From contig NZ_WSTA01000037.1 of the NCBI RefSeq assembly GCF_009789225.1, positions 1-33,495 of the forward strand: 33,495 bases of DNA, read 5' to 3'. Of the stretch, positions 1 to 6,248 are shown piece by piece (the first letter of the stretch is position 1; each line of letters opens with the position of its first letter). The DNA is from Agromyces seonyuensis. Lineage in GTDB: Bacteria > Actinomycetota > Actinomycetes > Actinomycetales > Microbacteriaceae. The notes below the pieces were generated by a model. That model did no database searches. It was given only the letters and a program-made list of their open reading frames with translations, and was not told where the DNA came from. Position numbers and translations under genes: made by a program.

Positions 1-1017
1 GGACGTGCCGCAGCGGTCCCGGCCGCCGTGTGGGGCGGCGGGCAGAACTCGGTCGGAGCGACCGCCTCGGGCTCGACGGCCGGCGCGGGCGCCGGTGCCG
101 GGACCGCCCTGTCCGCACCGGTCGCGATCGGCACGGGCACAGCGCTCGTCGCGGTCATCGTGGCCGGCGTCGTCGCGTTCGCCGCGTTCGGCGACGACCG
201 CGACCCGCAGCTCGCCGCACTGCCGCCGTCGGCCGTCGAGACCGGTCCCGCCGGGACGACGGAGGCCGATGCGCCGGCGCCTTCGACCGCGCCGGCCCCG
301 CCGCCGACCGAGGAGCCCGACGAGCCGGTCCGACCGGACGAGCCCGTCGAGGAGACGGCCCCTGCGCCCGAGCCGACGCCGACGCCCGACGCAGCGCCGT
401 CTCCCACGCCCGACGCCCCCGCGTCCTCGGCGCCGACTCCTCCGGCGGCGCCGCCTGCCGCTCCGACCCCGAGCCCGACGCCGACCCCGACCCCCGACCC
501 CACCGAGCCGCCCGTCGCCGCGCCCGCGCCGCCCGAGGTCGTCGAGATCGACACCGCGCTGGGACTCGTGCAGCCGATCCTCCGCGGCCGGGGCGAGCCC
601 GGCGCGCAGCTCGAGGTGCTGCTCGGCGGCACCCCGCTCGGTGCGACGAGCGTCGGCCTCGACGGCTCGTGGACCCTCGCCATCGGCGGGCTGGCCGGCG
701 GCGATCACGTGCTCGAGGTGCGCCAGCGCGCCGACGGCGCCGCGCCGACGAGCGCGAGCGCGAGCGTCCGCCTCGAGGTGCCGCGCGTCGTCGTGGAGCG
801 TCTGGGGATCGGCCTCGTCACCGTGACGGTCACCGGACGCCCCGGCACGACGGTGCGCCTCGCCAACGGGGCGCGCTCGGCCGACGTGCGCCTGGGCGCC
901 GACGGCGAGGTGCGCGCGGTCGGCTTCGCGTTCCTGATCGACGCGGGCCGCACGAGCGCCCGGTACGTCGTCGGCGAGCGCCTCGGCGCGCTCGTGCCGG
1001 TCGAAACCCGGGGCTGA
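1..1017 (+). CDS. C-terminal part of a Pro/Thr-rich single-pass membrane protein (5' end outside window)
   Basis: The frame is open from the first base, so this is the 3' part of a longer gene. The visible part has, in order, a Gly/Ala-rich stretch, one hydrophobic segment (about residues 41-63, rich in Val/Ala/Ile), a long Pro/Thr/Ala/Glu linker of about 110 residues with PTPTP-like runs, and a C-terminal region of about 150 residues with a beta-rich, Ig-like look (GEPGAQLEVLLGG, then GSWTLAIGGLAGGDHVLEV). This suggests a cytoplasmic N-terminus outside the window, a membrane anchor and an extracytoplasmic domain. Some actinobacterial sigma factors and anti-sigma-like proteins carry such C-terminal extensions, but nothing visible proves that, so the function is unassigned. 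An in-frame GTG at 28 could be read as a start, but it has no clear ribosome site. The promoter of purU lies over its last codons. Confidence 0.6.
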   Translation, partial: GRAAAVPAAVWGGGQNSVGATASGSTAGAGAGAGTALSAPVAIGTGTALVAVIVAGVVAFAAFGDDRDPQLAALPPSAVETGPAGTTEADAPAPSTAPAPPPTEEPDEPVRPDEPVEETAPAPEPTPTPDAAPSPTPDAPASSAPTPPAAPPAAPTPSPTPTPTPDPTEPPVAAPAPPEVVEIDTALGLVQPILRGRGEPGAQLEVLLGGTPLGATSVGLDGSWTLAIGGLAGGDHVLEVRQRADGAAPTSASASVRLEVPRVVVERLGIGLVTVTVTGRPGTTVRLANGARSADVRLGADGEVRAVGFAFLIDAGRTSARYVVGERLGALVPVETRG

Positions 1018-1028
1018 TCGAGGCTGAC

Positions 1029-1034
1029 TATCCT
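1029..1034 (+). promoter_or_regulatory. -10 box of purU (leaderless)
   Basis: TATCCT followed by exactly six bases (GGACCG) and the ATG of purU at 1041. This spacing puts the transcription start on the A of the start codon. No convincing -35 is seen. The same geometry is found at five other genes in this window. Confidence 0.6.
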
Positions 1035-1040
1035 GGACCG

Positions 1041-1913
1041 ATGATCTCCGCGCGCCTCGGCGACCGTCGCAACCACTGGGTGCTCACCCTCGTCTGCACC
1101 GACCGCCCCGGCATCGTGCACGCCGTCTCGGGGGCGATCGTCGCCGCGGACGGCAACATCACCGAGAGCCAGCAGTTCGCGAGCGCCGATACCGGCCGCT
1201 TCTTCATGCGGCTGCAGATCGAGTCCTCCGCCGACCGCGCCGACTTCGAGGCGCAGCTCGCCCCGGTCGCCGCGGAGCTCGGCCTCGACTGGCACCTCGA
1301 CGAGGTCGGCCGCCCCGTGCGCACCCTCGTGCTCGCCTCGACCGCCGGCCACTGCGTCAACGACCTGCTCTACCGCCGGCACGCCGGGCAGCTCAACGTC
1401 GACATCCCGCTCGTGCTCTCGAACCACGGCACGCTGCGCGACCTCGTCGATTTCTACGGCGTGCCGTTCGAGTCGCTCGCCGTGACCGACCCCGCGTCGA
1501 AGGCCGCGTTCGAGGCCCGAATCCTCGCCGCCGTCGAGGAGCACGACATCGAGCTCGTCGTGCTCGCCCGCTACATGCAGATCCTCTCCCCCGAGCTCTG
1601 CGAAGCGCTCGCCGGGCGCGCCATCAACATCCACCACTCCTTCCTGCCGGGCTTCAAGGGCGCGAACCCGTACCGGCAGGCGCACGCCCGCGGCGTGAAG
1701 CTCATCGGCGCGACGGCCCACTTCGTCACGAGCGACCTCGACGAGGGGCCGATCATCGAGCAGAACGTCGTGCGCGTCGACCACGCGAACGCCGTCTCCG
1801 AGCTCGTGGCCATCGGGCAGGACGAGGAGTCGCGCACCCTCCGCCAGGCGGTGAAGTGGTTCGCCGACCGGCGCGTGCTGCTCGACGGCGCGCGCACGAT
1901 CATCTTCCGCTGA
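1041..1913 (+). CDS. purU: Formyltetrahydrofolate deformylase
   Basis: 290 residues, the usual PurU length. It hydrolyses 10-formyl-THF to THF and formate in the cytoplasm, setting the one-carbon pool used by PurN and PurH (also encoded in this window) and supplying formate. Domains: an N-terminal ACT domain (about 10-85, starting WVLTLVCTDRPGIVHAVSG) and a formyltransferase-like domain (about 95-285). Family motifs visible are the LVLSNH segment, the ILARYMQILSP-like stretch (here VVLARYMQILS), INIHHSFLPGFKGANPY with the catalytic Asn/His region, and GATAHFVTSDLDEGPIIEQ with the catalytic Asp. The start is chosen at 1041 because the ACT domain begins directly after it and because a -10 box sits six bases upstream, as in leaderless actinobacterial genes. 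It appears to be a single-gene transcript; the next gene has its own promoter. Confidence 0.95.
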   Translation: MISARLGDRRNHWVLTLVCTDRPGIVHAVSGAIVAADGNITESQQFASADTGRFFMRLQIESSADRADFEAQLAPVAAELGLDWHLDEVGRPVRTLVLASTAGHCVNDLLYRRHAGQLNVDIPLVLSNHGTLRDLVDFYGVPFESLAVTDPASKAAFEARILAAVEEHDIELVVLARYMQILSPELCEALAGRAINIHHSFLPGFKGANPYRQAHARGVKLIGATAHFVTSDLDEGPIIEQNVVRVDHANAVSELVAIGQDEESRTLRQAVKWFADRRVLLDGARTIIFR

Positions 1914-2014
1914 CCGACGCGGGCCGGGCCGTCGCCCGACGAGCGCCGGCAGCCCGTCCGCCCGCCGCGCACGCGGCCCGTGCTTCCCCGGCGAGACCCT
2001 CAGGATGCCCCGGG

Positions 2015-2020
2015 TAGGCT
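2015..2020 (+). promoter_or_regulatory. -10 box of the YrdB-like gene (leaderless)
   Basis: TAGGCT, six bases (GTTGCG), then the GTG start at 2027. This supports the GTG rather than the internal ATG at 2069 as the real start. The 113-bp gap before the gene also holds a weak perfect 14-base inverted repeat at 1964-1977, possibly a poor terminator for purU. Confidence 0.55.
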
Positions 2021-2026
2021 GTTGCG

Positions 2027-2410
2027 GTGCCAGGCAAGACCCCCGACTCCCCGCAGGCCGCGCCCTCGATGACCATCCGCGTCAACGACGTGGTGCGTTT
2101 CGTGCTCGAGATCGCCGCGTTCGTCATCCTCGCCCTCTGGGGCTTCTTCGCGTTCCCCCTGCCGTGGCCGGGCATCCTGATCGGCATCGGCGCACCGGTG
2201 TTCGCGATCCTGCTCTGGGCGCTCTTCCGCTCGCCGAAGGCGGTTTTCGCAGTCGACCCGTTCGTCAAGGCGCTCGTCGAGATCGCGATCTTCTCCTCGG
2301 CCGCGCTCGGCCTGTGGCAGCTCGGCCAGCCGATCCTCGCCGCCGTCTTCGCCCTCGTGGCCGCGGTCTCCGGCGTGCTCAACGGCCGCCGGGAGATCAC
2401 CGAGTCCTGA
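2027..2410 (+). CDS. YrdB-like (DUF2568) small integral membrane protein
   Basis: 127 residues, function unknown. Four hydrophobic segments are visible at about 25-42, 44-64, 78-96 and 98-115, in the pattern of YrdB/DUF2568 proteins: a VLEIAAFVILALWGFF helix, a short WPG turn, then GAPVFAILLWALFRSPKA with a charged loop. It ends in a short basic/acidic tail. The GTG at 2027 is preferred because a -10 box lies six bases before it; the ATG at 2069 would remove 14 polar residues without touching a helix and cannot be excluded. The gene is alone between purU and a strong bidirectional terminator, so it is not in an operon. Family assignment is from the sequence pattern only. Confidence 0.75.
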   Translation: MPGKTPDSPQAAPSMTIRVNDVVRFVLEIAAFVILALWGFFAFPLPWPGILIGIGAPVFAILLWALFRSPKAVFAVDPFVKALVEIAIFSSAALGLWQLGQPILAAVFALVAAVSGVLNGRREITES

Positions 2411-2427
2411 GGCTCCCGCGCACGACG

Positions 2428-2464
2428 GAACGGCCGGCCCCGCGGATGCGGTGGCCGGCCGTTC
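2428..2464. terminator. Bidirectional terminator between the YrdB-like gene and the ABC-2-like gene
   Basis: Perfect 12-bp arms (GAACGGCCGGCC at 2428-2439, complement at 2453-2464) enclose a second short stem (CCGC-GGAT-GCGG). It lies 17 nt after the rightward gene and 15 nt after the leftward gene, so it can serve both convergent units. Confidence 0.75.
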
Positions 2465-2479
2465 GTCTTCGGTGCGGGA

Positions 2480-3589
2480 TCAGGCGGTGAGGGCCGGCTC
2501 GCGTTCTCCCGCCGGCGACTCGGGCGCGTCCTCGAGGGCCGCCTCGCGGTCGGGCTCGGCGCCGCCCGCCGTCCGGAACTTGCCGATGACGGCGAGCAGC
2601 ACGCCGCCGAGCGCCCACGCGCCGAGCACGAGCCACGGGAACGTCGTGTCGGCCTCCGGGAAGTACGAGAGGTCGCGCAAGAGTGTCGCGGAGGCCCCCG
2701 GCGGGAACCACTGGCCGACGGCGCCCCAGCCGCCCGGCAAGTACGAGGCGGGGACGCCGGCTCCCGAGATCGGGTTGGCGAAGAGCATCATGACGACCGG
2801 ACCGACCGCGATGCCGGCTCGGCCGAGCAGCGCGACGGCGCCGATGATCGGGGCCCCGATCGCCGCGAGGGAGAGTCCGAACGCGGCGGCGTTCAGCCAG
2901 TAGTCGCCCTGGATGACGCCGAGCCAGCTCTGCATGATGCTCGTGAGCACGATGCCGCCGACCGCGGCGTAGACGACGAGGCCGGTCACGCGCCGCATCG
3001 AACCGACCACGGCGATCGAGAGCAGGATGCCGCCGAGCATGCCGCCGAGCAGGATCGGGAAGGACGCGGCGCTGAAGCCGAGGCCGTTGGGGTCGCTGTC
3101 GGCGTAGGGCACGACGTCCGTGACGGTGAGCGTCACCGCGGTGGCCTCCACCCCGGCGGCGGCCGCCGCGGCCTGCGACTGCGCGGTGAGAGCAGCCTGG
3201 AGCGGGGTCGCGAGCCCCTTCACGACGGCGCCGACCGAGCCGGACGCCGTGGCGGTGAGCAGTTCGGGCTCCTGCCCGACGACGATGGCGCCGACGACGT
3301 CGCGCTGCTCGATCGCGTCGACGGCGGCGTCGCGGTCGTCGAGGACGGTGAAGTCGAGCAGGTCGCCCGTCTGCTCCTCGAGGCCCGACTGCAGTGCGGA
3401 GACGGCGGCCTCCGGGCCGACGAGGGCGACGGGGACGTCCTTCGGTTCGGCGGTGACGGCCGGCCAGGAGAACGCGAGCACGACGATCGCGACGAGGGCG
3501 GCGAGGCCGACGGCGAGACCGACGACTCTGCCGACGGGGTTGTGGGGGGTGCGGTGCGGCGCTGCGGCGTCGACGGTGCGTGCGGCCAT
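2480..3589 (-). CDS. ABC-2/YhgE-like membrane protein, divergent from a TetR regulator
   Basis: 369 residues. Topology: a short cytoplasmic N-terminus, one helix (about 22-44), a soluble extracytoplasmic region (about 45-170) and then five or six helices (about 173-325), followed by a polar acidic tail. This is the layout of ABC-2-type exporter permeases and YhgE/Pip or SNG1-like proteins; no ATPase is encoded next to it. ATG at 3589 is chosen: a weak purine-rich site (AGAGAAG) precedes it. The gene is divergent from the TetR gene at 3680, with a perfect inverted repeat at 3614-3627 only 25 bp from its start, so it is very likely the main target of that regulator. A possible -35/-10 (TTGCGT, TAAAAA) lies just upstream of the repeat. 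The likely role is TetR-controlled export or membrane stress response, but the substrate is unknown. Confidence 0.7.
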   Translation of the reverse strand: MAARTVDAAAPHRTPHNPVGRVVGLAVGLAALVAIVVLAFSWPAVTAEPKDVPVALVGPEAAVSALQSGLEEQTGDLLDFTVLDDRDAAVDAIEQRDVVGAIVVGQEPELLTATASGSVGAVVKGLATPLQAALTAQSQAAAAAAGVEATAVTLTVTDVVPYADSDPNGLGFSAASFPILLGGMLGGILLSIAVVGSMRRVTGLVVYAAVGGIVLTSIMQSWLGVIQGDYWLNAAAFGLSLAAIGAPIIGAVALLGRAGIAVGPVVMMLFANPISGAGVPASYLPGGWGAVGQWFPPGASATLLRDLSYFPEADTTFPWLVLGAWALGGVLLAVIGKFRTAGGAEPDREAALEDAPESPAGEREPALTA

Positions 3590-3613
3590 GGTGGCGCTTC
3601 TCTCTCAATTCAA

Positions 3614-3627
3614 AACGAATGTTCGTT
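3614..3627. promoter_or_regulatory. Probable TetR operator
   Basis: Perfect inverted repeat AACGAA-TG-TTCGTT in an AT-rich island of the 90-bp divergent region. It overlaps the expected transcription start of the leftward membrane protein gene and lies about 50-60 bp upstream of the tetR start, so repression of the leftward gene is expected to be stronger than autorepression. The motif is seen directly; the pairing with the adjacent regulator is inference. Confidence 0.65.
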
Positions 3628-3667
3628 CTTTTTTATCAGATCCCGGCTGAAACGCAACCCGGCTGCC

Positions 3668-3673
3668 TACACT
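3668..3673 (+). promoter_or_regulatory. -10 box of the TetR gene (leaderless)
   Basis: TACACT, six bases (TGGCCC), then ATG at 3680, the same geometry as purU. A CTGAAA at about -35 could be a weak -35 box. Confidence 0.6.
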
Positions 3674-3679
3674 TGGCCC

Positions 3680-4270
3680 ATGCCCAAGGTCTCCGCCGCG
3701 TACAAAGCCGCCCGCCGCGACGAGATCATCGACGCCGCGCTGCGCTGCGTGCAGCGCGACGGCTACCGCGGCACCTCGATGGCCGCCGTCATCGCCGAAT
3801 CGGGCCTCTCGGCCGGTGCGATCTACGGCCACTTCGCCGGCAAGCAGGAGATCCTCGTCGCAGTCGCCGAACGCGTGCTCGCCGGCCGTCAGGCCGACCT
3901 CGAGGCGGCGCGGGTCGACGGACAGCCCCTCTCCCCCGCCGCACTCGTCTCCGCGCTCGTCGGCGGCATGCGCCTCGAGAAGGCCACGAGGGTCATCCCC
4001 CAAGTCTGGGCCGAAGCGGCCGTCGACCCGGAGATCGCCGAGATCGCCGGCCGCATCTTCCTGCGCGTCCACCGGCTGCTGCGCACGGAGCTCGCCGCCT
4101 GGGCGGCCGCGGAGCCCGGTCGCGTCGACGGCGATCCCGGCGCATGGGCCGACCTGGTCGTGCCCGCGGTCATCGCCGCCGTCCCGGGCTTCCTCGTGCA
4201 GCGCGCGATCCTGCCGCAGTTCGACGAGGACGCCTTCATCGCCGCCCTGCCGCTCGTCTACCGCGGCTGA
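3680..4270 (+). CDS. TetR/AcrR family transcriptional regulator
   Basis: 196 residues, normal length for the family. The N-terminal winged region holds the TetR helix-turn-helix at about residues 15-60 (RDEIIDAALRCVQRDGYRG, then TSMAAVIAESGLSAGAIYGHF with the typical YxHF end and KQEIL). The rest is an all-helical ligand-binding and dimer domain of the AcrR type (cf. residues 90-190, KATRVIPQVWAEAA). It should repress in the absence of its ligand, most likely acting on the divergent membrane protein gene through the repeat at 3614-3627. Longer in-frame starts exist upstream, but ATG 3680 has the -10 box exactly six bases before it and gives the standard N-terminus. The ligand is not predictable. 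Confidence 0.9.
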   Translation: MPKVSAAYKAARRDEIIDAALRCVQRDGYRGTSMAAVIAESGLSAGAIYGHFAGKQEILVAVAERVLAGRQADLEAARVDGQPLSPAALVSALVGGMRLEKATRVIPQVWAEAAVDPEIAEIAGRIFLRVHRLLRTELAAWAAAEPGRVDGDPGAWADLVVPAVIAAVPGFLVQRAILPQFDEDAFIAALPLVYRG

Positions 4271-4311
4271 CGCGGCGCGCGCGACGCGGCACGTCCGCTC
4301 CGTCGACGCGG

Positions 4312-4332
4312 TCCGCCCGGACCTCGGGCGGA
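4312..4332 (+). terminator. Hairpin downstream of the TetR gene
   Basis: 8-bp perfect stem (TCCGCCCG / CGGGCGGA) with a 5-base loop, 41 nt after the tetR stop; no T tract. Likely a GC-rich factor-assisted terminator. Confidence 0.45.
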
Positions 4333-4369
4333 GCGGCCCCGGACGCGGACGGCGCGGCCACGTACGCCG

Positions 4370-4398
4370 ACGGCCCCCGCGCAGCGCGCAAGGGCCGT
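4370..4398 (-). terminator. Terminator of the amino-sugar operon
   Basis: ACGGCCC at 4370-4376 pairs with GGGCCGT at 4392-4398, with an inner GCGC/GCGC pair. It begins 11 nt after the nagB stop on the minus strand. Confidence 0.55.
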
Positions 4399-4408
4399 TC
4401 GGTTCGAC

Positions 4409-5194
4409 TCAGACGCCCTGCCAGGCGGGCTTGTTCGCCCACGCGTAGCGGTAGTAGTCGGCGTACGCGAGCTGCGATGCCGCGGCCTCGTCGACGATGA
4501 CTGTGACGCGCGCGTGGAGCTGCACGGCGGAGCCCGGCATGCTCGCAGTGAGCGGACCCTCGACGGCGGCCGCGACCGCCTCCGCCTTGCCCTCGCCGAA
4601 GGCGAGCAGCACGAGGTGGCGCGCCCGGAGGATCGTGCCGAGCCCCTGCGTCACGCAGTGCACGGGCACCTCGTCGAGCGAGTCGAAGAAGCGCGCGTTG
4701 TCGAGGCGCGTGCGCTCGGTCAGCGTCTTCACGCGCGTGAGGGAGGCGAACGACGAGCCCGGCTCGTTGAAGCCGAGGTGACCCGTGCGCCCGATGCCGA
4801 GGATTTGCAGGTCGACTCCGCCTGCGGCGTCGATCGCCGCCTCGTAGTCCTCGCCCGCGGTGCGGATCGTCGCCGGGTCGCCGTTCGGCACATGCACGAG
4901 CTCCGGCGTGAGCCCGAGAGGTTCGACGACCTCGCGGGTGATGACGGAGCGGTAGCTCTCCGGATGCGTCGCCGGCAGGCCGACGTACTCGTCGAGCGCG
5001 AAGCCGCGCACCTGGGAGACGTCCAGGCCCGTCGCCGCGATGCGCTCCGCGAGAGCGCGGTAGGCGGGCAGCGGGGTCGACCCGGTCGCGAGTCCGAGGA
5101 CCGCGTCCGGCTTGCGGGCGATGAGCTCGGCCGCGGCGTCCCCGTAGAGCGCACCGGCCTCCTCCGGGTTCCCGACGATGACTACTTCGGCCAC
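4409..5194 (-). CDS. nagB: Glucosamine-6-phosphate deaminase
   Basis: 261 residues, the standard NagB size. It converts glucosamine-6-P to fructose-6-P and ammonia in the cytoplasm, feeding amino sugars to glycolysis. Visible motifs: LGLATGSTPLPAYRAL (phosphate loop, about 36-51), GFALDEYVGLP with the catalytic Asp (about 68-78), and the active-site stretch LGIGRTGHLGFNEPGSSF (about 131-148) with the catalytic His and Glu. It is the last gene of the seven-gene amino-sugar operon. The GTG at 5194 is chosen because GGGAGG lies six bases upstream and family homology starts there. This start overlaps by 13 nt a 31-codon ORF that ends in a copy of the ROK kinase tail, so translation is probably coupled. 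An upstream in-frame start at 5284 would add 30 unrelated residues and is rejected. Confidence 0.95.
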   Translation of the reverse strand: MAEVVIVGNPEEAGALYGDAAAELIARKPDAVLGLATGSTPLPAYRALAERIAATGLDVSQVRGFALDEYVGLPATHPESYRSVITREVVEPLGLTPELVHVPNGDPATIRTAGEDYEAAIDAAGGVDLQILGIGRTGHLGFNEPGSSFASLTRVKTLTERTRLDNARFFDSLDEVPVHCVTQGLGTILRARHLVLLAFGEGKAEAVAAAVEGPLTASMPGSAVQLHARVTVIVDEAAASQLAYADYYRYAWANKPAWQGV

Positions 5195-5277
5195 GAGGCA
5201 CCTCCCACGAGCGCCGCTCCGACTGCAGCTGCACGCGAGCGGCACAGCGCCGCTCGGACTGACATCACTTCGGCCAC
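5182..5277 (-). CDS. Chimeric 31-codon ORF from a duplicated ROK-kinase/nagB junction
   Basis: GTG at 5277 has the same GGGAGG ribosome site and spacing as nagB. The ORF starts VAEV, as NagB does, and ends AAAVGAALVGGASWPK, exactly the C-terminus of the ROK kinase; the middle (MSVRAALCRSR) matches neither. Its start overlaps the kinase stop by 13 nt and its stop overlaps the nagB start by 13 nt, so ribosomes could pass from kinase to small ORF to nagB. Across the shared 16-residue tail the two copies differ only at synonymous positions. It is probably not a functional protein but a by-product of duplication that may act as a translational relay. Translation is inferred, not shown. Confidence 0.4.
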   Translation of the reverse strand: MAEVMSVRAALCRSRAAAVGAALVGGASWPK

Positions 5278-5297
5278 GAGGCACCTCCCACGAGCGC
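5184..5297. repeat. Direct repeat at the ROK kinase/nagB junction (83-bp period)
   Basis: 31 bp at 5184-5214 are identical to 5267-5297; similarity continues, weaker, for about 20 bp to the right of each copy. Each copy carries the kinase C-terminal codons, a GGGAGG ribosome site and a GTG. The period of 83 bp is not a multiple of three, so the copies are read in different frames. Confidence 0.85.
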
Positions 5298-6248
5298 TGC
5301 GCCTACTGCTGCTGCAGGGAACCCGCTCGGAATGACCTGCACCCGGTCGGGGAGGTCGATGGATCCGAGGAACGGCGAGTTCGCCGCCCACTCCGACAGT
5401 ACGCGGCGCACGCCGCTCTTCAGGGGCTCGCCGAGGGCGGCGAGGCCGCCGCCGATGACGACCGAGTCGACGTCGGCCGTGAGCACGAGGATGCGGACCG
5501 CCGACGCGACGCCGGTGAGGAACCGCTCCCGCACCTCGACCGCGTCCGGGCGCCCGTCTGCCGCGAGCCGGAAGAGCTCGCGCGCCGGAAGCGCGTCGGT
5601 CGAGGGCCACATGCGTGCGAGGCCCTTGCCCGACGCGACGGTCTCGAGGCAGCCGATCTGGCCGCAGGGGCACTGCGCACCCGCCGGGTCGACGGGGATG
5701 TGGCCGATCTCGCCGGCGATGCCGTGGCCGCCGCGCAGGAGCTTCCCGTCGAGCAGCACGCCCGCCGCGAGCCCCGTGCCGAGGTTCAGGTAGGCCATCG
5801 AGTCCCCCGCGGCACCGCGCTCGGAGAGCAGGTGATGCGCGCCGAGCGCGGCCGCCTTGACGTCGTTCTCGATACGCACCCGCACGCCGAGCCGGCGTTC
5901 GAGGACGGGACCGAGGTCGAGTCCGCCGAGCCCGAGGTTGACGGCGTGCCGCACGTGGCCGCGTTCGGAGTCGACCGCGCCGGGGATGCCGATGCCGATG
6001 GTCGTGAAGCCGTCGACGGGGAGCCCGGCGAGCTCCGTCATGCGTTCGACGGTGTGCAGCACGGTGGCGACGACCTCCTCGGCGCCGAAGCCCGTGGGCA
6101 TCCGCACCTGGTCGCTGAGCTCGCCGTCGCGGCCGAGCACGACGGCGGCGGTCTTCGTGCCGCCGATATCGATGCCGAGCCGCACGCCGCGGTCCTCGAC
6201 GGCCGGTGCGGGGGCGCCGCCGGCGCCGATGTCGATGCCGAGTTTCAT
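5265..6248 (-). CDS. ROK family sugar kinase (probable N-acetylglucosamine or glucose kinase)
   Basis: 327 residues. It should phosphorylate the hexose (N-acetylglucosamine is most likely from context) with ATP in the cytoplasm. Motifs: phosphate loop LGIDIGGTKTAAV (about 24-36), ENDVKAAALG with the catalytic Asp (about 125-134), NLGTGLAAGVLLDG (about 149-162), GEIGH (about 173-177), and the ROK zinc signature CPCGQIGCLE (about 187-196). An unusual feature is that the N-terminus starts MKLGIDIGAGG and then repeats LGIDIGG 21 residues later, an in-frame partial duplication; the second copy is the real phosphate loop. ATG at 6248 overlaps the nagZ stop (ATGA) and has GGGGGAG upstream. A GTG just before the second copy would give a conventional N-terminus and cannot be excluded. 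The specificity is inference. Confidence 0.85.
   Translation of the reverse strand: MKLGIDIGAGGAPAPAVEDRGVRLGIDIGGTKTAAVVLGRDGELSDQVRMPTGFGAEEVVATVLHTVERMTELAGLPVDGFTTIGIGIPGAVDSERGHVRHAVNLGLGGLDLGPVLERRLGVRVRIENDVKAAALGAHHLLSERGAAGDSMAYLNLGTGLAAGVLLDGKLLRGGHGIAGEIGHIPVDPAGAQCPCGQIGCLETVASGKGLARMWPSTDALPARELFRLAADGRPDAVEVRERFLTGVASAVRILVLTADVDSVVIGGGLAALGEPLKSGVRRVLSEWAANSPFLGSIDLPDRVQVIPSGFPAAAVGAALVGGASWPK
6162..6242. repeat. In-frame 63-bp-period repeat at the start of the ROK kinase gene
   Basis: GCCGATATCGATGCCGAG at 6162-6179 recurs at 6225-6242 with one difference. The 63-bp period equals 21 codons, so the LGIDIG motif is encoded twice. Confidence 0.8.

Noticed and set aside
705..1784. 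Long antisense frame opposite purU
   Set aside because: No ribosome site, composition typical of a reverse-strand shadow, and the plus-strand frame is a clear PurU.
5268..5284. Upstream start that would extend NagB by 30 residues
   Set aside because: It reads through duplicated junction sequence with no NagB homology; the GTG at 5194 has its own ribosome site.
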